The notes under the pieces were generated by a model. The model was not told the origin of the DNA. It saw nothing but the letters and a program-made list of their open reading frames with translations, and searched no databases. The position numbers were made by a program, and so were the translations under genes. Shown here in pieces: positions 31,186 through 42,523 of a DNA stretch of 64,000 nucleotides (position 1 is the stretch's first letter; each line of letters begins with the position of its first letter). Source of the DNA: Nitrospira sp. (GTDB lineage Bacteria; Nitrospirota; Nitrospiria; Nitrospirales; Nitrospiraceae). The DNA is taken from assembly GCA_030692565.1 (NCBI GenBank), contig JAUYAO010000052.1:27881-91880 (forward strand), given 5' to 3'.

Positions 31186-33447
31186 CTATAGACGTCCGAA
31201 TGTCCGTTCGAAAAACTCTTTGGTCAGCTTCATATGCTGCTCAATGTCCGTTTGCAAATGTCTGGCTCCCGCTTGCCAGTCGTCGGTGGTGTAGCCGACG
31301 CGGCGGGCTAGGAAGATGAATTCTTCCGAGTCTGCCGGGGGGAGCACCAAGTCCTTCGCATTGCCGCGGACCATGCGGAGGCCGTCGATGAGCATGCGGA
31401 TGAAGAGATAGGCTTTGCGCAATTGCTCGCCGTCCTGCCTGGTGACTAACCCACATTCCACCAATCCCGCTAAGGCCTGCATCGTGTTGGGCGTCCGCAA
31501 GATCCGCTGCTCATGCCCGTGCATCACTTGCAGATATTGCACGGCGTATTCGATATCGACGAGGCCGCCGGCGCTGTGTTTCACGTTCACCGTGCCCGGC
31601 TCGACGAGCTGCTTCAATTGCGCCCGGCGCAGATCCAGCGCCGTGGGGAGATCCCAGGGCTCGCCGCCGTAGACGTAGTGATCCCGGTGGGCTTCGACCT
31701 GTTTGCCGAGGGCGGTGTCGCCGGCGACGGTGCGGAGCTTGATCATAGACTGGCGTTCAAACGGCGCGGCTAAGCCGGTCGGGCTGTAGTAGCTGATGAT
31801 TTCTTCGAGCGGGTTGGTCAGGGAGCCTTTGCCGCCGTGGGGGCGCAGGCGGATGTCGAGGTGGAAGATGCCTTCCACTTTGGCCTCGATCCACTGCAAG
31901 AGTTCCTGCGCGAGCCGTTCGAAGTATTCGCTGTTTTCGATGCCCTGCTTGCCGCTGGTGCGTCCGGTTCCGCCGTAGACGAAGAGGACTTCGATGTCGG
32001 AGGCGTAGCCCAGTTCGCGGCCGCCGAATTTCCCCTGGCCCAGGATGGTAAAGGGGCAGGGTTTCTTGTTCGCCAGTTTCGGCGCGCCGTACTGTTTCTC
32101 CAGCTTGGCCTGGCAATCGCGCAGGCTGCGGCTCACGATGACTTCGGCCAGTTCGGTCAGGGCCAGGGAGAAATCAGCCAGGCCGGAGGATTCGACCATG
32201 TGTTTCATGTCGATCCGAAACAGCTCCTGATCCTTGAACCGGTTCAAGGCTTCTTTGCGGGCCTCGTCGGTCTTGGCCTTGTCCACGAGCTTGTCGAGTT
32301 CCTTCCGCAGCGCGGCTTGCGGCTTGATGAGCGGGGCGTCGCGGTAATGTTGCAGCAGCGGCAGGAGATTGCCGTGCTGGCGGCGGAGGAAGTCTTCCCA
32401 CAAAAAGTCGCTGGTGCCGAGCAGCCGGGCGAGGAGGGGGAAGGTCTTCTTATCGCCTAGGAAGGCGAGGGCCTGCTGCTGGGCCTTGCCCTTGGTGTCT
32501 TGCACGGTGAGGTCGAGGAATTGATCGAAGGCTTCAAGGGCTTTGGCCGGGTCCGGCGCCCAGGTGAGGGCGTGGGTGAATTGCTTGATGAGAACGGCGG
32601 TCAGGCGCAAGTGTTGTTGATCGGCCGGGTCGGTCAGCTTCTGCCCGTGGCGATTGCGAACGTAAAAACGATCGTGCAGCTTGCCGTCTTCGATCGCGAA
32701 CTGCGCTTTGTCGATATAGATGTTGCGCATGGCGAGCGCGTTGGCGAAGGCATACAGAAACGCGGGCGTGTCGTCCGATTGAATGTCCATCACCGTGTCG
32801 GTGGGGGACTGGCTGTTATCGAACGTAATGTGGACGGTGTGGAGCAGACCGGCGAACGTACTGCGCCGCTTGCCGAGCTGCTCGACCAGCTGGCGATTCA
32901 CGACCTGGCGCGCTTCGTCGAATTCGCCGGCATCGAGTCGCTTCAGGAGGGCGGTCAGTTCGCCGATGAGGCGCTGGTGATCTTCCGGCCCGAAGGGAAT
33001 GCCGCGTCCCGGTTCGACGCGAAAGACATCCACGATCTTTTTCCGGCTCAAGCCCGGCCGTCCTTTGGGGCGGATGCGCGGGCCGCCCGCATAACTGCTG
33101 CGGGTCGTGGCTGGGGCCGCGCTCTCGGCAAAGGTGTAGATCTGGCCTTCTTCGATGTTCAGCCCGAAGGCGGAGAGCAGGCCGCAGATGTTGGCAAAGG
33201 CGGAAAAGTAATCGTAGGCCACGAGCGTCAGATCGAAATGCTGATCCGTCCGCTCTGCAATGGTGACTTCGCAGGGATGATCGGGGGTCAGTTGCGCGGC
33301 GAGGCGAACGTGCCCGGCGATGATGGCCGGTTCGAATCGGCGGAAGTATTCCCGATCCATGCGGCTCAGAAAATCCTGAAGGATATCAGGCTCGACGTCG
33401 GAGCAGAGGGCACTCACCGCTTGTTTGAGCTGTTCATCGAGGGGCAT
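31186..33447 (-). CDS. GlnE-type adenylyltransferase with N-terminal ACT-like domains
   Basis: A 753-residue protein. Around residues 55-110 and 205-300 are two ACT-like regions (FDLTLVAYDYFSAFANICGL and VHITFDNSQSPTDTVMDI). The nucleotidyltransferase domain near residue 470 has GQGKFGGRELGYASDIE, where the second acid of the usual D-x-D is Glu. A helical domain follows to the end. Standard GlnE has two transferase halves and no ACT domains; here one half is fused to sensor domains like those of GlnD. It is divergent from a second GlnE half. Probable role: adding or removing AMP on glutamine synthetase Tyr397 in response to glutamine. Confidence 0.8.
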   Translation of the reverse strand: MPLDEQLKQAVSALCSDVEPDILQDFLSRMDREYFRRFEPAIIAGHVRLAAQLTPDHPCEVTIAERTDQHFDLTLVAYDYFSAFANICGLLSAFGLNIEEGQIYTFAESAAPATTRSSYAGGPRIRPKGRPGLSRKKIVDVFRVEPGRGIPFGPEDHQRLIGELTALLKRLDAGEFDEARQVVNRQLVEQLGKRRSTFAGLLHTVHITFDNSQSPTDTVMDIQSDDTPAFLYAFANALAMRNIYIDKAQFAIEDGKLHDRFYVRNRHGQKLTDPADQQHLRLTAVLIKQFTHALTWAPDPAKALEAFDQFLDLTVQDTKGKAQQQALAFLGDKKTFPLLARLLGTSDFLWEDFLRRQHGNLLPLLQHYRDAPLIKPQAALRKELDKLVDKAKTDEARKEALNRFKDQELFRIDMKHMVESSGLADFSLALTELAEVIVSRSLRDCQAKLEKQYGAPKLANKKPCPFTILGQGKFGGRELGYASDIEVLFVYGGTGRTSGKQGIENSEYFERLAQELLQWIEAKVEGIFHLDIRLRPHGGKGSLTNPLEEIISYYSPTGLAAPFERQSMIKLRTVAGDTALGKQVEAHRDHYVYGGEPWDLPTALDLRRAQLKQLVEPGTVNVKHSAGGLVDIEYAVQYLQVMHGHEQRILRTPNTMQALAGLVECGLVTRQDGEQLRKAYLFIRMLIDGLRMVRGNAKDLVLPPADSEEFIFLARRVGYTTDDWQAGARHLQTDIEQHMKLTKEFFERTFGRL

Positions 33448-33501
33448 GGCAATCGAATCCTCATTAGCTGTCAGTTGCCGCAGTATACCGGAACGCTTTC
33501 A

Positions 33502-33530
33502 TTGTGTGGAGATGCTTGGGTCAGTATAAT
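33502..33530 (+). promoter_or_regulatory. Candidate promoter of the plus-strand glnE
   Basis: TTGTGT (33502-33507) and TATAAT (33525-33530) with a 17-bp spacer, in the 218-bp gap between the two divergent glnE-type genes. Confidence 0.5.
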
Positions 33531-33665
33531 GCCGCCCCATGAATGTCAGGATGTTGAAAATGCCGCTCTTTCCACCCGCCCTGCCCCGGCGCGCCGAGAC
33601 GCGCCCGTCACCGAGCGTCGTTCTCGCTTCGTTCGGAACAGTCGCAGTGCCTGTAGGGGATTTAC

Positions 33666-35417
33666 TTGGGTACTAATAAGAAGCCACATCGACGGTTGTC
33701 TCCAGGGACGACCCCTCCCAAGTCTGATCGAGGAGACGTTCTGTCAATTTCCGGTAAGCCCGATCCTCGTCCGGTGCTGCTGGCGACGGAGCGGGATTCC
33801 AAGCAAATCGAGGCGATTCTGTCCGCCTATCACCTGCACGATATCGAGCAGGCCGACCGGAATCTTCAGGCGATGGCGGGCGAGCCCCACCATCGGCGTC
33901 AGCTGGCCGAGATCCTTCCGATCCTGCTGGATTCCATTTCGAGAACCGCCGACCCTGACCAAGCGTTGAACCATTGGGAACGGTTGTTCGGCGAAGTCAC
34001 CCGCTCCTCCTTTCTCGACTATCTGCGCAGTTCGCCGCGCATGCTCGATCTGCTTTGCACGATCTTCGGTAACAGCGATGCGCTGGCGTTTACCGTCATT
34101 CGCGACCCCATGCTGGTCTATTGGCTGTCGGAAGAGGCGGTGTTGTCGAAGCCGCCTGCCCGGAAGGAGCTGGAAGCGGCGCTGCATAAGAGCCTGGCGC
34201 ATCTGACGGTGAAGGAGATGAAGCTGGAGGCGCTGCGCCGGTTCCGCCGGCGGGAGATGCTGCGCATCGGCGTGCGCGATCTGTTGCGGCTGTCGCCCGT
34301 GCCGGAGACGACGGCCTTGCTCTCGGATCTGGCGAGTCTGTTGATCCATGCGGCCTACGAGATCGTCGATGCCGACCTGCGGCGGCAGTACGGCGTGCCG
34401 ATGCACAGGACGAAGCAGGGGCGGTGGGTGGAGACGGGGTTTGCCGTGATGGGCATGGGAAAGCTCGGCGGCCATGAGCTGAACTACAGCTCGGATGTCG
34501 ATTTGATCTATGTCTACGCGTCCCATGACGGGGAGACGAAGGCGCCGCGCGGCAAGCAGGCGGTGAAACCCGGCGCCGTCGGCATCTCCAGTGAGGAATA
34601 TTTCGAGATCCTCTCGCGCGAACTGACGAAGGCCCTGGTCGAGCAAACGCGTGAAGGCTACGTCTTTCGCGTGGACCTGCGCCTGCGGGCCGAAGGATCG
34701 GTGGGACAATTGGCCCGGTCGCTCGACGACTACAAGAAGTATTACTCTACCAGGGGCGTGGTGTGGGAACGGCTGGCGCTGCTGAAGGCCTGGCCGGTGG
34801 CCGGCTCTATGGACGTCGGGCTGGCGTTTTTGAAGATGGTGAAGCCGTTTATTTTTGGATTGCCTAAAGAGAAGATCGATCTCCCCGGCGCGTTGGCCAT
34901 TGTGCAGGATGTGCGGGGCGTGAAGGATATGATCGATGTGAAAATGGTCGATCGCGGCCACGAACGGCGCAACGTGAAGCTCGGCATCGGCGGTATCAGG
35001 GAGATCGAGTTTTTTGTGCAGACGGTGCAGGTGATCGCGGGGAAGAAAGTGACGGGGTTGTTGGACCGGAGCACGCTCGGCGCGCTGAACCGGTTCGTCC
35101 GTTACAAGCTCATCTCGCCCCGGGAGCGGGATGACCTGGCCGCCGCCTATGTCTTTCTCCGCGATGTGGAGCACAAACTGCAAATGGTCCAGGATTTCCA
35201 GACTCATGCGTTGCCCGATTCAGCGGAGGAGCTGGAACGCTGCGCCATCCGCGGGGGCTATGACACGGACGACCGGGTCAAAGGCGTCGCTCAATTCAAT
35301 GCCGACCACCAACGCCACACGGGACTCGTCAATCAATTCTTCCGCGCTTTCTACTACGACTCCAAGACCTCGCCCGTCCTCAAGGCAACGATGCGACTGG
35401 TCACAGCCTCCCGATAG
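33666..35417 (+). CDS. glnE: GlnE-type glutamine synthetase adenylyl-removing/adenylyltransferase half
   Basis: A 583-residue protein with one GlnE module: an N-terminal helical region (FLDYLRSSPRMLDLLCTIF), FRRREMLRIGVRDLL, the nucleotidyltransferase motif GMGKLGGHELNYSSDVDL near residue 262 with intact D-x-D, DLRLRAEGSVGQLARS and a C-terminal helical domain. It resembles the N-terminal half of E. coli GlnE (about 950 residues). TTG 33666 after AGGGGA is the best start because a stop lies at 33654. Together with the opposite gene it makes a split GlnE system. Confidence 0.82.
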   Translation: MGTNKKPHRRLSPGTTPPKSDRGDVLSISGKPDPRPVLLATERDSKQIEAILSAYHLHDIEQADRNLQAMAGEPHHRRQLAEILPILLDSISRTADPDQALNHWERLFGEVTRSSFLDYLRSSPRMLDLLCTIFGNSDALAFTVIRDPMLVYWLSEEAVLSKPPARKELEAALHKSLAHLTVKEMKLEALRRFRRREMLRIGVRDLLRLSPVPETTALLSDLASLLIHAAYEIVDADLRRQYGVPMHRTKQGRWVETGFAVMGMGKLGGHELNYSSDVDLIYVYASHDGETKAPRGKQAVKPGAVGISSEEYFEILSRELTKALVEQTREGYVFRVDLRLRAEGSVGQLARSLDDYKKYYSTRGVVWERLALLKAWPVAGSMDVGLAFLKMVKPFIFGLPKEKIDLPGALAIVQDVRGVKDMIDVKMVDRGHERRNVKLGIGGIREIEFFVQTVQVIAGKKVTGLLDRSTLGALNRFVRYKLISPRERDDLAAAYVFLRDVEHKLQMVQDFQTHALPDSAEELERCAIRGGYDTDDRVKGVAQFNADHQRHTGLVNQFFRAFYYDSKTSPVLKATMRLVTASR

Positions 35418-35436
35418 TTCCTGCGCTGAAAACACG

Positions 35437-35470
35437 AAGGCCCCGGCGGGATCACCGCCGGGGCCTTCTG
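35437..35470. terminator. Bidirectional terminator between glnE and groEL
   Basis: AAGGCCCCGGCGG (35437-35449) pairs perfectly with CCGCCGGGGCCTT (35455-35467), loop GATCA. T-rich tracts follow on both strands (CTGTTG; CGTGTTTT on the minus strand). Confidence 0.8.
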
Positions 35471-35501
35471 TTGCTGCACGCGGGGCGTGATCAGCTAAAT
35501 C

Positions 35502-37154
<1,653 letters not shown>

Positions 37155-37182
37155 TTATGTCAATCGTCGTCGTGGTTGTCGA

Positions 37183-37482
37183 TTAGCTGGTGAAGATGCC
37201 GAGGATGTCTTCTTCCTTGAGGATCAAGCACTCTTCGTCCTCGATGCGGAGCTTGCTGCCTGAGTACTTATCGAAGAGGACCTGTTCGCCGACCTTCACG
37301 TTCTCGACCTTCTTGCCGATGGCCTGAACGATGCCCCGTTGCGGCTTTTCCTTCGCTGAATCCGGCACATAAATCCCGCCGGCGGTCCGCTCCAGTTCCT
37401 CGGTGTAGGTGACGAACACCCGGTCACCCAAAGGTTGAAAACCCTTGGCGAGGTTCTTCTTCTCTTTCGCTGCTGTGCTCAT
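37183..37482 (-). CDS. groES: Co-chaperonin GroES
   Basis: A 99-residue GroES starting at 37482 behind GAGGAGGG; the longer open frame has no ribosome site. Motifs [11 protein letters not shown] and the mobile loop [16 protein letters not shown] are normal. A promoter candidate lies about 130 bp upstream. Confidence 0.97.
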   Translation of the reverse strand: MSTAAKEKKNLAKGFQPLGDRVFVTYTEELERTAGGIYVPDSAKEKPQRGIVQAIGKKVENVKVGEQVLFDKYSGSKLRIEDEECLILKEEDILGIFTS

Positions 37483-37609
37483 AACAAACCCTCCTCGTGC
37501 GATGAATAAACTGTGGTGAACGTTACAACGATTTGATGCAGAGCCACATTCGTCGGCTGGACTCTCACGCTCCTCAAAAAAACAGAGCGACTGCCACCGT
37601 GCAGTACGA

Positions 37610-37637
37610 GAGATAGCCTGGGGCTGGTCCAAGTCAA
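37610..37637 (-). promoter_or_regulatory. Candidate promoter of groES-groEL
   Basis: On the minus strand TTGACT (37632-37637) and TATCTC (37610-37615) with a 16-bp spacer. No CIRCE repeat is visible in the region and no good match to a heat-shock sigma promoter. Confidence 0.4.
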
Positions 37638-37764
37638 GGGGGCGGGAAAAGAAATTCTTTTACAATCCCAGCGGCTGGACTGAGGAAATCATAACCCATT
37701 GAGATTCATGAATTCTAGTGGGAAAATGCGAGAATGCTAGAGGGTGCTAATGGGTGTTGTCCGG

Positions 37765-38769
37765 CTAGATCTTCAGGCGGTCAAAGTCCTTGACGTCTTT
37801 CTTGATGTATTCGCGCAATCGCTTGATGATACGGGCCTCCAGCTGTCTGGTGCGTTCCTTTGTTACGCCGTATTTCTCTCCTAGGTCATCGAGTGTGAGC
37901 GGTGTTTCCGATAGGAGCCGGTTCCGCAGAATGTCTTCTTCCCGTTCGTCCAGCGTCTTGGCGAATTCGGCCAACTTCTTCCGGAACAAGGTACGGAGTT
38001 CATTGTCGGCAATGACGTCGTCCACGCCGGATTGCTGGGAGGGGAGGACATCGAGCAGGGTGCCGTCCTGTTCTTCCCCGATCGGCTGGTCCAGAGACAG
38101 TTCCCAATTCCCCAACCGCTGGTCCATCTCGATAACATCGCGTTCGCGGACGTTCAGCCGGTCGGCCAGCAACTTGGTGTCGGGGGCGAAGCCCTCCCGA
38201 GCGAGCTTGGCCTTCTCCTTCTTGAGGTTGTAGAAGAGCTTCCGCTGATCCTGGGTGGTGCCGATCTTGACCAGCCGAAAGTTGTTCAAGAGGTAGCGGA
38301 GAATGTAGGCGCGCGACCACCAGGCGGCATAGGCGTAGAAGCGGACGTTTTTCGTCGGGTCGAATTTCTTGATCGCTTGCATCAGGCCGACATTGCCTTC
38401 CTGAATCAGGTCCATATGGTCGGCGCCGGTATGGAGATACTCAGAGGCGATGGCGACCGACACGCGCAGGTTGGCCATGATGAGTTTCACGGCGGCCTCG
38501 CGGCTGCCTTGCGCGTGGTATTCATGGAACAAGAGCAATTCTTCTTCTTTGGAGAGGTAGGGATAGCGTCGGATTTCCGCCAGATATTGCTGGAGGCCGG
38601 TTACGGGGGCGACGGCCTGGGCATCGGCCGGCATGCGCCCGTCGACCTGCGGGACATCCAACACGACGGGAGCCGCTTCAGTCTCGATCACCTCGTCGTC
38701 GGACGGATCGAGAATTTCCGGTTCCAGCGCGCTCTCGGACTCGTCATCTGATGGGTTGCGACCACTCAT
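37765..38769 (-). CDS. rpoH: RpoH-like RNA polymerase sigma factor
   Basis: A 334-residue sigma-70-family protein with regions 1.2 (LQQYLAEIRRYPYLSKEEEL), 2 (DLIQEGNVGLMQAIKKFDP, FYAYAAWWSRAYIL) and 4 (LTLDDLGEKYGVTKERTRQLE). The stretch QRKLFYNLKKEKAKL is the RpoH box that marks heat-shock sigma factors. The first 50 or so residues are an added acidic tail not found in E. coli RpoH. It lies 283 bp upstream of groES on the same strand. Confidence 0.88.
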   Translation of the reverse strand: MSGRNPSDDESESALEPEILDPSDDEVIETEAAPVVLDVPQVDGRMPADAQAVAPVTGLQQYLAEIRRYPYLSKEEELLLFHEYHAQGSREAAVKLIMANLRVSVAIASEYLHTGADHMDLIQEGNVGLMQAIKKFDPTKNVRFYAYAAWWSRAYILRYLLNNFRLVKIGTTQDQRKLFYNLKKEKAKLAREGFAPDTKLLADRLNVRERDVIEMDQRLGNWELSLDQPIGEEQDGTLLDVLPSQQSGVDDVIADNELRTLFRKKLAEFAKTLDEREEDILRNRLLSETPLTLDDLGEKYGVTKERTRQLEARIIKRLREYIKKDVKDFDRLKI

Positions 38770-38837
38770 GGGACGCTGACTATAACAGAACCACAGGACC
38801 GGACAAAGGCGGTGGGGATGTGACGCGTTACGAGCGG

Positions 38838-38867
38838 TTGCGCCGGAGAAAGGGGCTCCCCTATAGT
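38838..38867 (+). promoter_or_regulatory. Candidate promoter of the NarK-like gene
   Basis: TTGCGC (38838-38843) and TATAGT (38862-38867), spacer 18 bp, ends 13 bases before the ribosome site. Confidence 0.4.
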
Positions 38868-38892
38868 GACCCGTTCAACCGGAGGACTGTGC

Positions 38893-40098
38893 GTGGCTGA
38901 TATCTGGCGGTTGGTGCGCGGCGGTCATTGGCCCACATTGCTGGGGGCTTGGCTGCACCTCACCGTGAGTTTCATGGTCTGGCTCCTGATCGGGGCGCTG
39001 AGTCTGCCGATGGCTCGTGCGCTCGGACTCACCGGGACCGATCTGTCGATGCTGGTGGCGTTGCCGCTGCTGGGCGGGGCTTTGTTGCGCGTCCTGGGAG
39101 GGTGGAGCTGCGATTGGTTTGGGGCGAAGAATACGGCTGTCGCTATCCTGATCGGAGAGCTCGCGGTTTTGCTCTGGGGCTGGCTGGCGGATCCGGCGTC
39201 GATCGGATTGTGGGGCCTGGCTTTGTGCTTGGGGTTGGGCGGGGCGAGTTTTGCCGTGGCCTTGCCGTTGGCCGGACAAGCCTATCCGCCGTCGTCCCAG
39301 GGGCTCGTATTGGGGCTTGCGGCATCGGGGAATGTCGGCACGGTGCTCATTTTGTTTCTCGCGCCTCGATGGGCGGAGTCGCTTGGTTGGCAGCAAGTCT
39401 TCGGCGTCATGGCCGCTATCGTCGCGGTGACCTGTGTGCTGTTCATCCTGCTCGTGCGGGAGAGCCGGCAGGGCGACCGGCGCCGGCGCGATGTCGAGTG
39501 GTGGCATCATGCGGCCACGCTGTTGCGCCAGCGGTCGGCGTACTGGCTCTGTTTTCTCTATGCGATCACGTTCGGTGGGTTCGTCGGACTCTGCAGTGTG
39601 CTCCCGATGCTGCTGTATGAAACCTATGGCTTCGATGCGGTGGCTGCCGGGTCGGTCGCGGCGCTCTGCGGGTTCGTCGGGAGCGTGATTCGTCCCTTCG
39701 GAGGTTATGCAGCAGACCGGCGCGGCGGCATGCGGGTGTTGTATCTTGTGCTGCCGCTTATCGTCGGATCGATTGTGGCGGTGACCAGTCCTTCCCAGGT
39801 GATGGGCATTGCGATGATTGTGTTGGCGAGCGGGGCGATGGGAGTGGGCAACGGGGTCGTTTTTCAAATGGTGGCGGAAGAGTTTCCCCGACAGATCGGC
39901 ATGGCCTCCGGCCTCATCGGCGCCATCGGGAGTGTCGGCGGCTTTGCCTTTCCTGTGGTGCTCTCAGGTTTGAAAGTGGTGACCGGGAGTTACGACGCAG
40001 GACTGTGGTTTTTTGCCGGGCTTGGGGTCTGCGCTTGGGGGATGGTGTTTCTCCGGCTACGGGGCGGTACGGTGGCGGATGGTGAGGGGGCTCCGTAA
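38893..40098 (+). CDS. NarK-like nitrate/nitrite transporter (MFS)
   Basis: A 401-residue major-facilitator protein with 12 membrane segments. GTG 38893 is seven bases after GGAGG (38881-38885); an in-frame GTG at 38866 has no ribosome site. Family resemblance to the nitrate/nitrite porter group is seen in GLGGASFAVALPLAGQAYPP and GVGNGVVFQMVAEEFP. It would move nitrate or nitrite across the inner membrane. Substrate and direction are not certain. Confidence 0.75.
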   Translation: MADIWRLVRGGHWPTLLGAWLHLTVSFMVWLLIGALSLPMARALGLTGTDLSMLVALPLLGGALLRVLGGWSCDWFGAKNTAVAILIGELAVLLWGWLADPASIGLWGLALCLGLGGASFAVALPLAGQAYPPSSQGLVLGLAASGNVGTVLILFLAPRWAESLGWQQVFGVMAAIVAVTCVLFILLVRESRQGDRRRRDVEWWHHAATLLRQRSAYWLCFLYAITFGGFVGLCSVLPMLLYETYGFDAVAAGSVAALCGFVGSVIRPFGGYAADRRGGMRVLYLVLPLIVGSIVAVTSPSQVMGIAMIVLASGAMGVGNGVVFQMVAEEFPRQIGMASGLIGAIGSVGGFAFPVVLSGLKVVTGSYDAGLWFFAGLGVCAWGMVFLRLRGGTVADGEGAP

Positions 40099-40113
40099 GG
40101 TTGTTTTTCCCGT

Positions 40114-40143
40114 TGACAGGTGGGGGCAAAACAGGGTTATCTG
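40114..40143 (+). promoter_or_regulatory. Candidate promoter of the rib/pur operon
   Basis: TTGACA (40114-40119) with TTATCT about 18 bp later, 60 bp upstream of ribBA. No FMN riboswitch motif is visible in the 100-bp leader. Confidence 0.5.
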
Positions 40144-40200
40144 TGGGCCTCCTGTTAGGACGATTTTCAACCTAAAATTAATCAGTTAACTTTTCTGACC

Positions 40201-41409
40201 ATGGCTAATCCATTCAATAGTATTCAAGACGCAATCAAAGACATTCGTAAGGGCAAGTGCATCATTCTGGTCGATGACGAAGACCGCGAGAATGAAGGCG
40301 ATTTGGTCATTGCCGCAGATAAAGTGACGCCCCAGGCCATCAATTTCATGGCCAAGCATGCGCGGGGCCTCATCTGCCTGGCGTTGACTCCGGAACGTTG
40401 CGAAGAATTGCAGCTTCCGCCCCAGGCCATTGAGAACACGGCGACCTTCGGCACAGCGTTTACCGTCTCCGTGGATGCCCGCAAAGGCATTACCACCGGG
40501 ATCTCCGCGGCTGATCGATCGACTACGATTCAGGTGGCGCTCGATCCGAAAGCCAAGCCGGCCGATCTGGCCCGGCCCGGACATATTTTCCCGCTCAAGG
40601 CGCAAAAAGGCGGGGTGCTGAAACGGGCGGGGCAGACGGAAGGGTCTGTCGACCTGGCGCGTCTCGCCGGGCTGCAGCCGGCCGGCGTCATCTGCGAGAT
40701 CATGAATGAGGACGGCACCATGGCCCGCGTGCCGGAACTGGCCAGGTTTGCCAAGCGGCACAAGCTCAAGATGGTGACGATCAAGGCGTTGATCGAATAC
40801 CGGATGCAGCGCGAGACGTTTGTGAAGCGGGCGGCCACCGCCCGCATGCCGACGATCTTCGGCGACTTTGAAGCCGTCGCGTTTGAAAACGAAGTCGACA
40901 ATGTGACGCATATTGCGCTGGTGAAGGGCAAAGTGAACGGGGGGGCCCCGACCCTTGTCCGCGTGCATTCCGGCTGTCTCACCGCCGATGCCCTGGGATC
41001 GCTCCGGTGCGATTGCCGGGATCAGCTCCATCGCGCGATGCAGATCATCGAAGCCGAAGGCCGCGGGGTGTTGCTCTACCTGAATCAAGAGGGCCGGGGC
41101 ATCGGCTTGTTGAATAAGCTTAAGGCCTACGGGTTTCAGGACGAAGGCAGCGATACGGTCGAGGCGAATTTCAGGCTGGGCTTTAAGGCCGACCTGCGCG
41201 ACTACGGCGTCGGCGCGCAGATTCTCGTCAATCTCGGCCTGCATCAGATCAAGCTGATCACCAACAACCCGCGCAAGATCGTCGGGATCGAAGGTTATGG
41301 ATTGAAAGTCGTGGAGCGGGTCTCGATCGAAATCGCCCCCCGCGAGGCGAATGTGCGGTATCTCCGCACGAAGAAGAATAAGATGGGACACCTTTTAAAG
41401 AAGGTGTGA
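40201..41409 (+). CDS. ribBA: 3,4-DHBP synthase / GTP cyclohydrolase II
   Basis: A 402-residue fusion for riboflavin synthesis. The N-terminal half makes dihydroxybutanone phosphate from ribulose 5-phosphate ([11 protein letters not shown], acid loop). The C-terminal half is GTP cyclohydrolase II with the zinc site [20 protein letters not shown] and the NQEGRGIGL motif. ATG 40201 lacks an evident ribosome site. A long palindrome (41418-41507) separates it from ribH. Confidence 0.97.
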   Translation: MANPFNSIQDAIKDIRKGKCIILVDDEDRENEGDLVIAADKVTPQAINFMAKHARGLICLALTPERCEELQLPPQAIENTATFGTAFTVSVDARKGITTGISAADRSTTIQVALDPKAKPADLARPGHIFPLKAQKGGVLKRAGQTEGSVDLARLAGLQPAGVICEIMNEDGTMARVPELARFAKRHKLKMVTIKALIEYRMQRETFVKRAATARMPTIFGDFEAVAFENEVDNVTHIALVKGKVNGGAPTLVRVHSGCLTADALGSLRCDCRDQLHRAMQIIEAEGRGVLLYLNQEGRGIGLLNKLKAYGFQDEGSDTVEANFRLGFKADLRDYGVGAQILVNLGLHQIKLITNNPRKIVGIEGYGLKVVERVSIEIAPREANVRYLRTKKNKMGHLLKKV

Positions 41410-41417
41410 AGGGAAGA

Positions 41418-41507
41418 GTGGTAGCCAGCCAGCCCTTCGTGCTCGCTGAGCGCCCACGATAAGGTTGTGGTCGCTCAATGCGCGCAATAGAAGGGCAAGC
41501 CGGCCAC
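41418..41507. repeat. Palindromic repeat R1 between ribBA and ribH
   Basis: Core boxes GTGCTCGCTGAGCG (41439-41452) and CGCTCAATGCGCGCA (41472-41486) pair with a conserved T-C mismatch and an AT bulge. Outside them GCCCTTC (41432-41438) pairs with GAAGGGC (41490-41496) and looser pairing continues. The core matches R2 and R3; the arms do not. Confidence 0.75.
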
Positions 41508-41540
41508 CGCTCGAAATGGGGGAGTGGAAGAGTAAGAAGT

Positions 41541-42071
41541 ATGAAGCTTCGCAAAGGTTCGCATGATGCGACGGGGATGCGGTTCGGTGTGGTCGTCGCG
41601 AAGTTCAATAAGTTTGTTACGAGTAAGTTGCTCTCGTCCTGTCTCGACGGTCTGACGAAGCACGGCGTGAAGGAGTCGGACATCGACGTGGCCCGAGTGC
41701 CGGGCGCGTTCGAGATTCCGCTCGTGGCGAAGACGCTGGCCACGTCCGGGCGGTTCGACGCGGTCATTTGTCTCGGCGCGGTGATTCGCGGCGACACGCC
41801 GCACTTCGACTACATCTGCAACGAAGCCAGCCGGGGGATCGGACAGGCGTCGCTGGAGACCGGTGTGCCGATCATCTTCGGCGTACTGACGACCGAGACG
41901 GTGGCGCAGGCGATCGAACGCGCCGATACGGCGAAGTTCAACCGGGGCGGCGAGGCGGCGAAGTCGGCGATTGAAATGGCCAGTGTGATGAAGCAACTGA
42001 AAGTCTTGGCGCCGGCGTCTACGGCCGCCGCGCCCCGTCCCAAGCGGACCGTACGAAAGAAAAGCACCTAG
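41541..42071 (+). CDS. ribH: 6,7-dimethyl-8-ribityllumazine synthase
   Basis: A 176-residue lumazine synthase: [50 protein letters not shown]. It condenses dihydroxybutanone phosphate with the aminopyrimidine to the riboflavin precursor. Start at ATG 41541; the frame upstream is part of repeat R1. A 20-residue Ala/Pro/Lys tail extends beyond the normal end. nusB follows 2 bp later. Confidence 0.96.
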   Translation: MKLRKGSHDATGMRFGVVVAKFNKFVTSKLLSSCLDGLTKHGVKESDIDVARVPGAFEIPLVAKTLATSGRFDAVICLGAVIRGDTPHFDYICNEASRGIGQASLETGVPIIFGVLTTETVAQAIERADTAKFNRGGEAAKSAIEMASVMKQLKVLAPASTAAAPRPKRTVRKKST

Positions 42072-42073
42072 TT

Positions 42074-42523
42074 ATGGGATCACGCCACGAAGCGCGCGAA
42101 CGGGCGCTCCAGATTTTGTTTCAGTACGACATTCACGGCAAGCCGGGCCTGTGGCTCGACGAGTTCTGGAAGCCGCTCACCGCGGACGAAGAGACCAAAG
42201 CGTTTGCCGAGCGACTGGTGGCAGGCGTGCTGGAGAAGAAAAAAGATCTCGATGCTCTGCTGACGAAGTATGCGACGAATTGGAAAGTGAGCCGCATGCC
42301 GATCGTGGACCGGAACATCCTGCGCGCGGGTCTCTATGAATTGATGTGGATGGATGACGTGCCGGCGAACGTGACGATGGATGAGGCGATCGAGCTGGCG
42401 AAGAGTTTCGGCGACGAGGAAGCGTCGAAGTTTGTGAACGGTGTGCTGGATAAGGTGCTGGCGACGGAGGCGCGGCTGGTCGAAAAACGGGCGACTCCCG
42501 AGCGGGCGATATGGAAGCGCTAG
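42074..42523 (+). CDS. nusB: Transcription antitermination factor NusB
   Basis: A 149-residue all-helical NusB ([52 protein letters not shown]). It binds boxA RNA of rRNA transcripts with NusE. The ribH-nusB pairing is common in bacteria. The short spacing implies coupled translation. The 151-bp gap after it contains only a pyrimidine-poor stretch and the purB ribosome site. Confidence 0.96.
   Translation: MGSRHEARERALQILFQYDIHGKPGLWLDEFWKPLTADEETKAFAERLVAGVLEKKKDLDALLTKYATNWKVSRMPIVDRNILRAGLYELMWMDDVPANVTMDEAIELAKSFGDEEASKFVNGVLDKVLATEARLVEKRATPERAIWKR

Noticed and set aside
32500..33969. Long plus-strand frame of 489 codons opposite the GlnE-like gene
   Set aside because: It is antisense to a clear GlnE-family protein and its product has no recognisable motif; long shadow frames are expected at this base composition.
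37483..37640. CIRCE operator before groES
   Set aside because: No TTAGCACTC/GAGTGCTAA pair or close variant was found.
40099..40200. FMN riboswitch before ribBA
   Set aside because: The 100-bp leader lacks the conserved FMN-aptamer boxes and is too short for the full fold.
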